From Acidobacteriota bacterium (GTDB lineage: Bacteria; Acidobacteriota; Terriglobia; Terriglobales; SCQP01), in the NCBI GenBank assembly GCA_027459505.1, contig DAIDIE010000031.1, forward strand, positions 124,001-188,000: a DNA stretch of 64,000 bases, written 5' to 3'. Position 1 is the stretch's first letter. Every line of letters starts with the position of its first letter. The notes beneath the pieces were generated by a model. It was given only the letters and a program-made list of their open reading frames with translations. It was not told the origin of the DNA and ran no database searches. This document shows, piece after piece, positions 9,407-18,109 of the stretch. The position numbers were made by a program, and so were the translations under genes.

Positions 9407-10876
9407 ATGGCTCGAACTATCGTACAGCCTGAGCACCAGATTCTGCGGCGGCTTCTAATTGGTGCCGACGCAACTGCCATGGTTGCGGCGTTTATCGCGT
9501 CTTATTATCTCCTTCCGCTCTACCGCCCGCTCCTGGTCAACGGGGCGGTCCAGATCGGCTCCTTGCGCAGCGAGTTGTGGCCGCTGCTGGTGCTCCTCCC
9601 GGTGGAAATCTGGATGGGGGAGCGCTTCGACCTCTACAACAGCCTGCATGCCCCCTGGCCTACATTCCTGGGGGTACTGGCGCGCACTCAGGCGGTGACC
9701 GTCGGACTGTTTGCCGGTTTTATCTTCTTGTTTCATCTTCAGGCGCAGACCAGCCGCTTGCTCATTTTGGGATGTTTTGTGCTGTATCTGCCCGCCGATG
9801 TTTCGCTGCGCTGGTCGTTGAAAGTTTGGGCCAAGAGTCGTCGCAGGCATACCTACGGCACCACAAAAACCGTTCTCATTGGCAGCTCCAGCACTGCGGC
9901 GGCGTTTCAACGCTTAGCCGTAGAGCAAGCCTGGCAAAGCACGGAAATAGTCGGCTATTTTAGTTGCGAGTCTTCCGAGGACCGGGAAGCGTCGCGCGTC
10001 ACCGGGATCCCTTATCTGGGGGACCTCTCCGCATTCCAGCCCTTCATTTTCGGCCATCCCGTCGACGTGGTTGCGGTCAGCTCGGAGCCGCTGAATGCTC
10101 CGGTACGGCAGCACATTGAGGCAGCGTTGAACATCGGCTTGCGGGTCCATCTGCTTCCGCGCTATGTTCTCGATGAGCGCGACTTGGCGTTCGAGTCTTC
10201 GGAACTGAAGTTTGAACGGCAATTTGGTCTTCCGGTCGTGGTTCTCTCAGAGATCAGGAGCCAGCGCGCCGGATACCTGATTCTGAAACGGATCATAGAT
10301 GTGGTGCTTTCAAGTGTCTTGCTGGTTCTTCTGGCGCCGGTTTTTGCTTTGATCGCGCTGGCCATCAAGCTGGAAGCGCCACGCGATCCGGTCCTGTTTC
10401 CCTGGCGTGTTCTGGGCCGGAACAACAAGCCGTTCGTCGGCTATAAGTTCCGCACCATGGTTCCTGACGCTGAACGGCTCAAAGCGGAACTGCTGCGTTT
10501 CAATGAAGTTAAGGGAGCGGCGTTCAAAATGCGCAACGATCCGCGTGTCACCCGCGTCGGGCGAGTGCTGCGGCGCTTTAGCCTAGACGAGCTGCCGCAA
10601 CTCTACAGCGTCTGGAGGGGCGACATGAGCCTGGTTGGCCCCCGCCCTCCCAACAAGAACGAAGCCGATCAATTCGAGTTCTGGCAGAGGCGTAAGCTAT
10701 GCGTGAAGCCTGGCATCACGTGCTTGTGGCAAGTTAACGGGAGGAGCGAGATCCGCGATTTCTCCGACTGGGTGCGGCTCGATCTCGAGTACATCCAAAA
10801 GGCCTCGCTTTGGCTGGATTGCAAGATCCTGCTGAAGACCATCCCCATCGTACTTTGGGGCCGAGGCGCCTACTAA
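9407..10876 (+). CDS. Undecaprenyl-phosphate sugar phosphotransferase (WbaP/WcaJ type)
   Basis: A 489-residue initiating enzyme that would transfer a hexose-1-phosphate from a nucleotide sugar to undecaprenyl phosphate at the inner membrane. N-terminal hydrophobic helices cover about residues 15-135. A Rossmann-like middle domain starts at TKTVLIGSSSTAA, and a further membrane helix (about 292-318) leads into the catalytic domain. Catalytic motifs are GYKFRTMV, SLDELPQLYSVWRGDMSLVG, PRPP and GITCLWQVNGRSE. The start at 9407 has GAGG upstream. The sugar cannot be told from sequence; glucose, galactose and fucose-type substrates are all known in the family. Confidence 0.93.
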   Translation: MARTIVQPEHQILRRLLIGADATAMVAAFIASYYLLPLYRPLLVNGAVQIGSLRSELWPLLVLLPVEIWMGERFDLYNSLHAPWPTFLGVLARTQAVTVGLFAGFIFLFHLQAQTSRLLILGCFVLYLPADVSLRWSLKVWAKSRRRHTYGTTKTVLIGSSSTAAAFQRLAVEQAWQSTEIVGYFSCESSEDREASRVTGIPYLGDLSAFQPFIFGHPVDVVAVSSEPLNAPVRQHIEAALNIGLRVHLLPRYVLDERDLAFESSELKFERQFGLPVVVLSEIRSQRAGYLILKRIIDVVLSSVLLVLLAPVFALIALAIKLEAPRDPVLFPWRVLGRNNKPFVGYKFRTMVPDAERLKAELLRFNEVKGAAFKMRNDPRVTRVGRVLRRFSLDELPQLYSVWRGDMSLVGPRPPNKNEADQFEFWQRRKLCVKPGITCLWQVNGRSEIRDFSDWVRLDLEYIQKASLWLDCKILLKTIPIVLWGRGAY

Positions 10877-10916
10877 CCAGCTGGCCGCTTCCAGCCATGC
10901 CCCCGTCCAAACCCCC

Positions 10917-12335
10917 TTGCCGAGTGCAGACCCAACCCCTCTTCGTCCTACCGATCAGCCTCGGCTGACGAGGCCTGTTAGCTTGTGGGATGAACCCGCG
11001 CAGCTCCGTTTTCAGGCTTCAGGTCCAAGACGTCCTTGGCGCGTCCTGGAAACCGGTTACCTTGCGGCTTTGGTCCTGAGCTGCTTTCTGGACCTGTGGA
11101 CAGCCGGAATCCCAATTGGGCAGCTCCACTTTCGCCTGTCCGAAATCCTGGTCTTTCCCGGAATGCTCTTTCTGGCCGGGTATCGACCCCGAGCCGGCGG
11201 CCAAGGTCGCTTGCCGCCGTATGCAATAACCTCACTGGCGCTGCCAGGCTTTTTTCTGGGTTGGACACTTATCAATTCGCTCGATCCAGCCCTTGCCCTA
11301 GCCCACTCCGTGCTACTAACGATAAATGTATTGCACTACTGGGTGATCGCGGTGCTTGCAGGACGGGATTGGGAGCGCTACTATCGAGTGCTCCGCTGGG
11401 TTGGAGTCTGCATTTCCCTCATGGGTGCATGGATGGGCCTTTCCTATGTGCTGGGATCCCGTGGCTTGCTCAACGTCGGCACGATGGAGGGCATGGCCAT
11501 GGGTGCTGGGCTCCATGGTGGTCAGACTTACCGGTTGTCGTACGGGGTCCTGGCCGGCTGTTTCGGCTCGTGGGCTGCAGTCGTCTGCCTCGGCGGCTTT
11601 CTAGGTGCTGGTAAGCAGCGGAAACAGATGCTTATTGGCGCCCTGGCCGGAGGGTTCATTATGGTCCTTGGCCTCTCTCGCGGCGCCATAGTCTGCGTGG
11701 TAGTGGGTTTAATAGTCTATATTCTCTTGCTGTTGCGCCAAGGCCGCATCCGTCAAATACTTGCCGGGCTGCTCTTGACGGGTTTAGCCGCCGTACTGAT
11801 TGGCTGGGGTCTGCTGACCTTTTTCCCCTCCTCCGCGCTCACAGCGACTTTCGTCGGCAGGCTTGCGCTCTTGCTTCACCGCAGCGGCTACGACTCTGGT
11901 ACAGTGGTCGCACGGTTGCAGAGTTGGCACTTCATGTGGAATGACATCCGCCGCAATCCATTTTGGGGGCAGGGCGGCGACAGCTACCATATCTACTTTC
12001 CACGGGAGATCAAGGACAGCGAGAACTTCTTCTTGGAAATCCTCCACGCCACTGGCATTTGGGGAGGGCTGACGGCACTGATCCTGATCATCGGAGTTAC
12101 CCTTCGCGCCTATCGCACGATCTTTGCGCAGGGGCTTACGTCCGGACAACGCGACAGTATCGCAGGGGTGTTGGCGGCGTTTTTGGGCCTATTTGTTGCC
12201 TCTCAAACGAATCCAATTGGGTGGTCGGCTCTTTTCTGGCTGGCACTGGGTCTAGTGGCTGCTACCACCCGCCTGCCCGCGAAGCCTACTGCTTCCAAGT
12301 TGCAGCGCCGCAGCCAATTGGCCGGAGCGGTATGA
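10917..12335 (+). CDS. O-antigen ligase/polymerase-family membrane protein (first copy)
   Basis: A 472-residue polytopic protein with about 10-12 hydrophobic segments and the Wzy_C-type stretch GLSRGAIVCVVVGLI, followed by a large loop with the conserved WHFMWNDIRRNPFWGQGGDSYH and FFLEILHATG. Such proteins polymerise or ligate lipid-linked repeat units in the periplasm. The start is TTG 10917; no in-frame ATG gives a full N-terminus, so the start is uncertain. The stop overlaps the flippase start by 4 nt, implying translational coupling. A second member of the family lies at 21857; which is the polymerase cannot be decided from sequence. Confidence 0.85.
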   Translation: MPSADPTPLRPTDQPRLTRPVSLWDEPAQLRFQASGPRRPWRVLETGYLAALVLSCFLDLWTAGIPIGQLHFRLSEILVFPGMLFLAGYRPRAGGQGRLPPYAITSLALPGFFLGWTLINSLDPALALAHSVLLTINVLHYWVIAVLAGRDWERYYRVLRWVGVCISLMGAWMGLSYVLGSRGLLNVGTMEGMAMGAGLHGGQTYRLSYGVLAGCFGSWAAVVCLGGFLGAGKQRKQMLIGALAGGFIMVLGLSRGAIVCVVVGLIVYILLLLRQGRIRQILAGLLLTGLAAVLIGWGLLTFFPSSALTATFVGRLALLLHRSGYDSGTVVARLQSWHFMWNDIRRNPFWGQGGDSYHIYFPREIKDSENFFLEILHATGIWGGLTALILIIGVTLRAYRTIFAQGLTSGQRDSIAGVLAAFLGLFVASQTNPIGWSALFWLALGLVAATTRLPAKPTASKLQRRSQLAGAV

Positions 12336-13777
12336 GTTTGCGCCGGCTGTACCTGAGGAACAGTGGTGCTATGGTCATGGGAAACGCTGTGGCTCAGCCC
12401 CTGTTGCTCCTCTCCACAGTGCTCTTAGCACGGGAGTTGGGCCCATCTCGGTTCGGCGTCTTCTCTTTTTCTTTCACTGTTGCTACGTTAGCGGGGCTTG
12501 CAGCGGGGCTTGGGACTGATAACATCCTGATTCGAGAGACGAACCATTCCCCGGAACACCGCGGCACCCTTCTCGGCTCCGCCGCACTGCTCCGGTTAGT
12601 AGCAGCCTTGCTTGTAATAGCTATCGTTTTGCTTGCTGTTCGAGCTCTGGGATATGGACTCGAATATAGGAAAGCGCTGATGTTAGCGTCCCCTTATGTC
12701 GTCATCACGACGTTTTGGTATTTACAAGAAGCATTTTTTAAGTCGAGTTTGGATATGCACATCGCGGCCAGCATGCGCATCGGCGCAAGGGCGCTACTGC
12801 TGTCGGGCGTGTTGGCTTTAGGATGGTTGCTGCGAGTAATGAGCGTTGCAAACGCCATCTTTATCACCACCCTTGCGCAAGCCATTCCGCTGCTCATTAT
12901 TGCTCCGGTAGTGGTTAGGAGGTCGCGTCCATCGTTGTCCGCGAAGAGGAGCTTCGTCTTCCTGCTTTTACGTGAGGGATGGCCGCTGGCATTGACTGAT
13001 GTACTCGTGGTGATCTTTCTTCGCCTGGACGTGCTTTTCCTTTCACATATGACGAGCCCGGCGAACGTTGGCCGCTACTATGCCGCTGCGCGGCTTGCCG
13101 AATGGCTAGGCGCGATTCCCATGGCTCTTCAAGCGACTGCGCTCCCTGTTCTCTCAAAGGCGTATTCGGAACGCGACCCGAGCGCGTTCGCCAAAGCCTT
13201 TCAAACAGCGCTCGACCTGCTCGCTCTGGTGCTGGTACCAGCTTGCCTATTGATCAGCTACTTGGCGGCACGCTGGATCCGGCTTTTGGTCGGAGCGGAT
13301 TATGTGTCGGCATGGCCGGCGCTATCGATTTTGGCGTGGGCTCAAGTGGCTGGGGTCACCTACACGTTTTCGACCACGGCCCTCATTGCACTGCGGCGCC
13401 AGAAAATGTGCATCATCCTTTCGCTCATGGCGGTTTGCGTTGCGGGATGTCTGAGTTGGCTGCTCATCCCTGCCTGGGGTATTACCGGTGCGGCTGTAGC
13501 GGCGACGGTGGCGTGGGGTTCGGGCACAGCGTGGATGCTGTGGAGTCCGTTTGGACGCTCGTTGCTGGGCGGCTTTTTGCGTTCCCTGCGTCTGCCGTGC
13601 GGCGGAGCAGCCGTCATGCTCTTTACCCTTCACTTTCTGATGCCCTGGTATATGGGCGCCCTGGTCTCTTTACTTTCCTACCTTGCCGTCATATATCTTT
13701 TTAGGTCTTATCTTCATCCCGCGCCGCCCGAGATCGCGCTCTTTCCGGACGCCCCCGCGCTATCTATTCGCGCATGA
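12332..13777 (+). CDS. Polysaccharide flippase (Wzx/MATE-like)
   Basis: A 481-residue protein with about 12-14 predicted membrane helices. It has the N-terminal GNAVAQPLLLLSTVLLARELGP segment and the internal FLRLDVLFLSHMTSPANVGRYYAAARL stretch typical of oligosaccharide flippases. It would move undecaprenyl-linked repeat units across the inner membrane. I take ATG 12332, which overlaps the upstream TGA, over longer in-frame starts that lie inside the previous gene. It overlaps the next gene by 4 nt. Together with the sugar transferase, BY-kinase and Wza-type protein this indicates a Wzx/Wzy-dependent pathway. Confidence 0.9.
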   Translation: MSLRRLYLRNSGAMVMGNAVAQPLLLLSTVLLARELGPSRFGVFSFSFTVATLAGLAAGLGTDNILIRETNHSPEHRGTLLGSAALLRLVAALLVIAIVLLAVRALGYGLEYRKALMLASPYVVITTFWYLQEAFFKSSLDMHIAASMRIGARALLLSGVLALGWLLRVMSVANAIFITTLAQAIPLLIIAPVVVRRSRPSLSAKRSFVFLLLREGWPLALTDVLVVIFLRLDVLFLSHMTSPANVGRYYAAARLAEWLGAIPMALQATALPVLSKAYSERDPSAFAKAFQTALDLLALVLVPACLLISYLAARWIRLLVGADYVSAWPALSILAWAQVAGVTYTFSTTALIALRRQKMCIILSLMAVCVAGCLSWLLIPAWGITGAAVAATVAWGSGTAWMLWSPFGRSLLGGFLRSLRLPCGGAAVMLFTLHFLMPWYMGALVSLLSYLAVIYLFRSYLHPAPPEIALFPDAPALSIRA

Positions 13778-14655
13778 GGCTTCGAGGCTCTGACCCGAGT
13801 TTATCGAGAAAGCAAAATATGAACTTTGATCGCACGATTCGGCGCTTGTCGTATTCTGCAACCCTACGGCGGCTAGTGCGAACTTTCGGGCTCGCCGATG
13901 TGGCCCGCAATGTTTACCTTAAAACCTATGCCGATAAGCATCAACGATGCACGTATGAAGTGGCCGGCTACAAAGGGAGCTTTTGGGCACGTACACCATC
14001 AGAGCTACGGGTCATTGAGGCGATCACATTCCGGGAGACGGCGCTTCCCGTCCTTCTCAAGCATGTGCGTCCTGGCGAAACCATAATGGATGTGGGCGCG
14101 AATCGGGGTGTTTACACCATCCTTTTGGCGCAGGCAGTGGGCGCCAGCGGACACTTGCTCGCCTTAGAACCGGACTCGCGAAGCTTCGAGCGCTTGGCGG
14201 AAAATGTTCAACTGAATGACTTGGGCGACCGGGTTTTCTCATTCAAGCTGGCGCTTGGCCGTGAAGCCGGCACTGCCGAACTTTGTTTATTTGACGAGGC
14301 AATGGCGGCGATCTCTCAGGTTCGGGAAGATGCGGCGGATGTGCCAAGGGAGATCATTTCAGTCCTTTCCGGGGACGAGTTCATTGCTAAATATCGTCTT
14401 CCACACCCCAACGTCGTGAAGATCGACGTCGAGGGGTTCGAGTTTGCGGTTCTTCAAGGTCTATCTGAAACTCTTCGCCAAAGTACCTGCCGCCTCATCT
14501 GCTGTGAGGTGCATCCTGACAAGTTGCCGAGCGGCATTTCGGGCGAGCTGGTGAGGGAACTTCTCATGGATCACGGTTTCTCCGCGATGAAGATACTCCC
14601 CTGTCCGCCGGAGTACCATCTTTTCGCCGCGCGTTCTAATGCGGAGCTTGATTGA
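13774..14655 (+). CDS. FkbM-family methyltransferase
   Basis: A 293-residue SAM-dependent methyltransferase, probably O-methylating a sugar of the polymer. Motif I is IMDVGANRGVYTILLA; LLALEPDSRSFERLAENV follows as motif II, and PNVVKIDVEGFEFAVLQGL is the FkbM signature, with CEVHPDK near the C-terminus. The start at 13774 overlaps the flippase stop by 4 nt; ATG 13819 (MNFDRTI) with GAGAAAG upstream is an equally plausible start. It is the last gene before the IS4-family insertion, which separates it from the glycosyltransferases downstream. Confidence 0.88.
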   Translation: MRLRGSDPSLSRKQNMNFDRTIRRLSYSATLRRLVRTFGLADVARNVYLKTYADKHQRCTYEVAGYKGSFWARTPSELRVIEAITFRETALPVLLKHVRPGETIMDVGANRGVYTILLAQAVGASGHLLALEPDSRSFERLAENVQLNDLGDRVFSFKLALGREAGTAELCLFDEAMAAISQVREDAADVPREIISVLSGDEFIAKYRLPHPNVVKIDVEGFEFAVLQGLSETLRQSTCRLICCEVHPDKLPSGISGELVRELLMDHGFSAMKILPCPPEYHLFAARSNAELD

Positions 14656-14676
14656 AGTTATCGGGTACTTGGATAT

Positions 14677-14687
14677 AGGAGACCACT
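14677..14687. repeat. Left target-site duplication of the IS4-family element
   Basis: AGGAGACCACT is repeated exactly at 16180-16190, flanking the element on both sides. Eleven bp fits the usual 9-13 bp duplications of IS4-family elements. Confidence 0.8.
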
Positions 14688-16179
14688 CTTCCGTCCAAAT
14701 TAGGTTTTGACGAACACGGCGGCAGCCCGGCTCGGGCGGCGGCGTAGCGGCGGACGCCTCTGGTAAGTTGAAGTGGGTCCATAGCAAGACCACTTTGACC
14801 GCCGAAGGAGCCCGCCGTGAATCGAGTATGTAGCATTTTCAGCCAACTACTCCAGTTGTTCCCCCGTCCCGAGTTCGAAGCCGCCGTTCGCCAGCACCGC
14901 GCCGAGCGCCATGCTCGGGGTTTTACCTGCTGGGGGCAGTTCATCGCCATGCTGTTTTGCCAACTCGGGCGAGCACATAGCGTCAACGAGATCACCCAGG
15001 GGCTGGCCGCCTCCGAAGGCAAACTGAAGCACCTCGGGCTGGCGGCGCCGTCGAAGTCGACGCTCGCCTACGCCAACCAGCATCGGCCATGGGAGCTTTA
15101 CCAGACCATCTTCGAGCAACTCCTCGCACGGTGTCAGTCCATGGCAGGAGAGCGTCGGAAGACCTTTCGTTTCAAGAACAAGCTGGTCTCGCTGGATGCC
15201 ACCGTCATCGATCTCTGCCTCGCCATGTACGACTGGGCAGCCTTTCGTCGCACCAAGGGCGCGATCAAGCTTCACATGCTGCTCGATCACGACGGCCACC
15301 TGCCCACCTTCGCCCATATTACCGAGGGCAAGGCGCACGAGATCAAGATCGCCCGTGGGTTGCGCTTCGATGCCGGCACCATTGTGGTCTTTGATCGCGG
15401 CTACGCCGACTACAACTGGTTTGAGGGCCTCACGCGGGATCGCGTTTGGTTCGTCACCCGCATGAAGGACAACGCCGACTACGTCGTCATTGAAGAACGG
15501 TCGCGCACTCATCCAGCCGTCCGTCAGGACCAGATCATCTCGGTTTTCCGCCATGCCCGTGAAGGCAAGGAGGTCTTCTTTCGCCGCATCGTCTTCCGGG
15601 ACGAGGCCAATCAGCGCGAGCTGGTCTTCCTGACCAATCATCTCGACTTCGCCGCTTCCACCATCGCCGCCATCTACAAAGAGCGCTGGCGGATCGAGTT
15701 GTTCTTCAAGTCGCTCAAACAGCTCTGCAAGATCAAAACCTTCGTGGGCACCAGCGCCAATGCCGTCAAGACTCAGGTATGGACCGCGCTCATTGCCATG
15801 CTGCTGCTCCGCTTCCTGCAGCTCAAGGCCAAGTTCGGCTGGGCCACTTCCAACCTGCTGGCGCTGCTGCGCCAACAACTGTTCGTTTACCGTGACCTGT
15901 GGGCCTGGATCGACGATCCGTTCCAGCCTCCGCCGCTGCCGCCGCATGTGCAATTGGCGCTCCCGCTCTAACTCGGACAGCACAACCGCCCGTTCAGCCC
16001 CCAAACCCAGGAGACTCCGCCCATCCTCAACCCTAACTGGGACAGCAGAATCGCTCCCAGCACAACCAGAAGCCGGCTCGGCGCCCCCAACCTGAACGCG
16101 CGCGGGCGTCTACGCCCCCGCTTTCCCCAACGTTTTCACTACCGGTCCAACTCGATTCGCGTTAATTTGGACGGCAGTG
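14688..16179 (+). mobile_element. Intact IS4-family insertion sequence
   Basis: An element of about 1.49 kb bounded by an exact 11-bp direct repeat (14677-14687 and 16180-16190). The ends share the inverted sequence CCGTCCAAATTA (14691-14702) and its complement (16163-16174), with imperfect outer tips. It carries one intact transposase. The intact frame and clean target duplication point to recent activity. It sits between the FkbM methyltransferase and a GT4 glycosyltransferase. A near-identical 150-bp copy of its right end lies in opposite orientation at 32314-32463. Confidence 0.88.
14817..15971 (+). CDS. IS4-family transposase (DDE, YREK type)
   Basis: A 384-residue transposase with GTG start 14817 and a good AAGGAG upstream. 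The N-terminal region (FSQLLQLFPRPEF through HSVNEITQGL) resembles the DUF4372 domain of this IS4 group. Catalytic residues are Asp in SLDATVIDLC, Asp in VVFDRGYADY and Glu in YKERWRIELFFKSLK, which matches Y-x2-R-x3-E-x6-K. It is full length and uninterrupted. The long minus-strand frame over the same DNA is a codon-bias shadow. Confidence 0.95.
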   Translation: MNRVCSIFSQLLQLFPRPEFEAAVRQHRAERHARGFTCWGQFIAMLFCQLGRAHSVNEITQGLAASEGKLKHLGLAAPSKSTLAYANQHRPWELYQTIFEQLLARCQSMAGERRKTFRFKNKLVSLDATVIDLCLAMYDWAAFRRTKGAIKLHMLLDHDGHLPTFAHITEGKAHEIKIARGLRFDAGTIVVFDRGYADYNWFEGLTRDRVWFVTRMKDNADYVVIEERSRTHPAVRQDQIISVFRHAREGKEVFFRRIVFRDEANQRELVFLTNHLDFAASTIAAIYKERWRIELFFKSLKQLCKIKTFVGTSANAVKTQVWTALIAMLLLRFLQLKAKFGWATSNLLALLRQQLFVYRDLWAWIDDPFQPPPLPPHVQLALPL

Positions 16180-16190
16180 AGGAGACCACT
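16180..16190. repeat. Right target-site duplication of the IS4-family element
   Basis: AGGAGACCACT is identical to 14677-14687 on the left side of the element. Confidence 0.8.
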
Positions 16191-16322
16191 CATAAGGCGC
16201 TGCGCGAAGGGACGCTCGAGTCGAAATCTGGCGTTGCGCTTCTTGAGGCTTCGGAGCCTGTAGGGGGTGTTTGTTGCTTCAACCTGGGGCGGTGGAACAT
16301 GGTCTTGGCCGATTGCTTCCTA

Positions 16323-16609
16323 ACGAGCCAGGGCCGAGTCAAACTGCTTTCGGGTTCGAAATCGCGGGCCGAAGTGAAAGCCAAGTCCGGGGTTGCCGTT
16401 GGGTCCCGCATCGCTGGCGACGCCCGAGTTGGTCACCAGGCGAGTCGTTGGAGCGGAGAAGGTCCGGCTTTTCTCAACAGGGAAAGCCGCATGCCTCTAG
16501 ATTGCCGAAGCGCCATTGTGACGAACTCGGGCTAGTAAAGCACGAGCCACCATCCAAGATCTTCGTCGGCCGGAGACCGAAGAGGGTAGAATAAAAGCGA
16601 CCGTGCCGC
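16323..16609 (+). repeat. Dispersed structured repeat, copy A (interrupted)
   Basis: This copy begins ACGAGCCAGGGCCGAGTC and continues through the first hairpin (TTTCGGGTTCGAAA) to CTGGCGAC at 16421. It is then interrupted by a 111-bp insertion and resumes at TAGTAAAGC (16533), ending with AATAAAAGCGACCGTGCCGC. Removing the insertion restores a copy collinear with the intact ones. The second hairpin has diverged. It lies between the IS4 element and the GT4 gene at 16886. Confidence 0.88.
16422..16532. mobile_element. 111-bp MITE-like insertion inside repeat copy A
   Basis: The segment is bounded by 15-bp terminal inverted repeats, GCCCGAGTTGGTCAC (16422-16436) and GTGACGAACTCGGGC (16518-16532), which match at 14 of 15 positions. 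It has no coding capacity and an internal 7-bp stem (CGGCTTT/AAAGCCG). The uninterrupted site is known from the other copies (GGCGAC-TAGTAAAG), so the borders are exact. No target duplication longer than a base or two is visible. Confidence 0.75.
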
Positions 16610-16885
16610 ACTACAGGGTGCCGGATGCTTCCCCTTCGGACGCCGGAGTCGAGGGGGGTAAAGTTTGTGGAAACGGTCCTTGCGGTAATGGCAGCGGGGT
16701 GGATTGTAGTGGGCCGGCCCTGGCTGGGGGATCGGGCGAGATAGAGAGATATGCTCGCTGCCTCTATTTCCCGGATTGCTTCGGCCGCCGGGTTGTGTGC
16801 CTGCTTTAGAGCTAAAAGCGATTCGATCGAAGGATTCGTGGTTTACTGTTAGCTGATCCTTGGTAATTAGGTCCTTTGTCAGTCC

Positions 16886-18109
16886 ATGCGCATCGCCATC
16901 GACACGAGCTTCGAACACCCCAATCTCTTCAGTAGCGCGCTGGATTACCTCCGCGCTATGGTGGAATGGTTGGCCCGAGTGGGGGGTGAGCACGAATTTG
17001 AGATTCTGGTCAGCACTCAAATGCGCCGCCATTTCGTGCCTCTGGTTCGTGATAACGTCACGCTGGTTGGCGGGATTATTTCAAACGAGCGCCGCAATTT
17101 GCGCATCTTTTCACAGCAGGTCCTGTTTCCACCCCTGCTCCGTGGCCGCCATGTTGACGCGCTGTTCGCACCCGGAAACGTCTGTCCAATTCTGTCCTCT
17201 GTTCCGACAGTTCTCAAGATCAACACCTTGCATCACCTGCAAACGCCGGAAGCCGTTAGCCGCTTGCGGTCTTGGTACCGCGGTATCGCTTTTCAACGCT
17301 CCGCGGAACGCGCGAACGTGATTATCGCAAATTCCCAGTACACGCGAGACGCGATCTGTCGCCTGATGGGGATTTCTCCGGCAAAGGTGCGCGTTGTCTA
17401 CGAGGCCGCTGACGCGACGTTTGAAGAGGATTGTTCAGAGCAGGCCGCGCACGCCCAAGTGGAATGGATGGCTCAGCAGGGCCTTTTGGGGCGGCGCTAC
17501 TTGCTTTATCCAGCCGCTCTTTGGCCTTATAAGAACCACTTGAACCTTCTCCACGCCTTTGCGCTCGTGGCCAATTCGTTCCCGGACTGTGATCTGCTAC
17601 TGGTAGGACGGGACGATCCTATGAATGCACCAGACCCGGGAGGTAACTTCCCCAGCTATCGTGCCCGGTTGGAATCCGTGGCGGAAAATTTGAAGATCGC
17701 GCGGCGAGTGCATTTTGCGGGTTTTGTGCCAATCTCGAGGATGCCGTTCATCTATGCCCATGCCGAGGCGCTCGTGTACCCTTCGCAGGCGGAGACGTTT
17801 GGAAAGCCGCTGGTTGAGGCTATGTGGAGCGGGTGCCCAGTCGTTGGGGGCGAGGCCACTTGCATACCCGAGATCTTAGGGGGAGCCGGCCTCCTTGCCG
17901 ACGTGCACGATCCGGCTGCCCTTGCAGCTAAGTTGCGTCTGGTGCTGGCTTCGACCGAACTGCGACAGGAGATGCGCGACAAGGGTTTCCGGCGGGCCCG
18001 AGAGTTTTCCTGGGAGACCCAAGCGAGCGCGACGCTAGAGCTTATTGTTGAGGCAGCCGCAAGCGCGGTCGCAGCCCGGGGCAGGTTGGGTGCCGATGAG
18101 CAAACTTAG
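16886..18109 (+). CDS. GT4-family glycosyltransferase
   Basis: A 407-residue GT-B fold glycosyltransferase that would add a sugar to the lipid-linked repeat unit on the cytoplasmic face. The N-terminal acceptor domain has DALFAPGNVCP and VPTVLKINTLHHLQTP; the donor domain has RRYLLYPAALWPYKNH, VHFAGFVP and the E-x7-E signature ETFGKPLVEAMWSGCP. It is the first gene after the IS4 element and the interrupted repeat, whose intergenic region (16191-16885) holds no other gene I can support. It overlaps the next gene by 14 nt. Donor and acceptor are unknown. Confidence 0.88.
   Translation: MRIAIDTSFEHPNLFSSALDYLRAMVEWLARVGGEHEFEILVSTQMRRHFVPLVRDNVTLVGGIISNERRNLRIFSQQVLFPPLLRGRHVDALFAPGNVCPILSSVPTVLKINTLHHLQTPEAVSRLRSWYRGIAFQRSAERANVIIANSQYTRDAICRLMGISPAKVRVVYEAADATFEEDCSEQAAHAQVEWMAQQGLLGRRYLLYPAALWPYKNHLNLLHAFALVANSFPDCDLLLVGRDDPMNAPDPGGNFPSYRARLESVAENLKIARRVHFAGFVPISRMPFIYAHAEALVYPSQAETFGKPLVEAMWSGCPVVGGEATCIPEILGGAGLLADVHDPAALAAKLRLVLASTELRQEMRDKGFRRAREFSWETQASATLELIVEAAASAVAARGRLGADEQT

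Noticed and set aside
14847-16004. 385-codon minus-strand open frame opposite the IS4 transposase
   Set aside because: It mirrors the transposase codon pattern, lacks recognisable motifs, and the plus-strand frame has complete DDE motifs.
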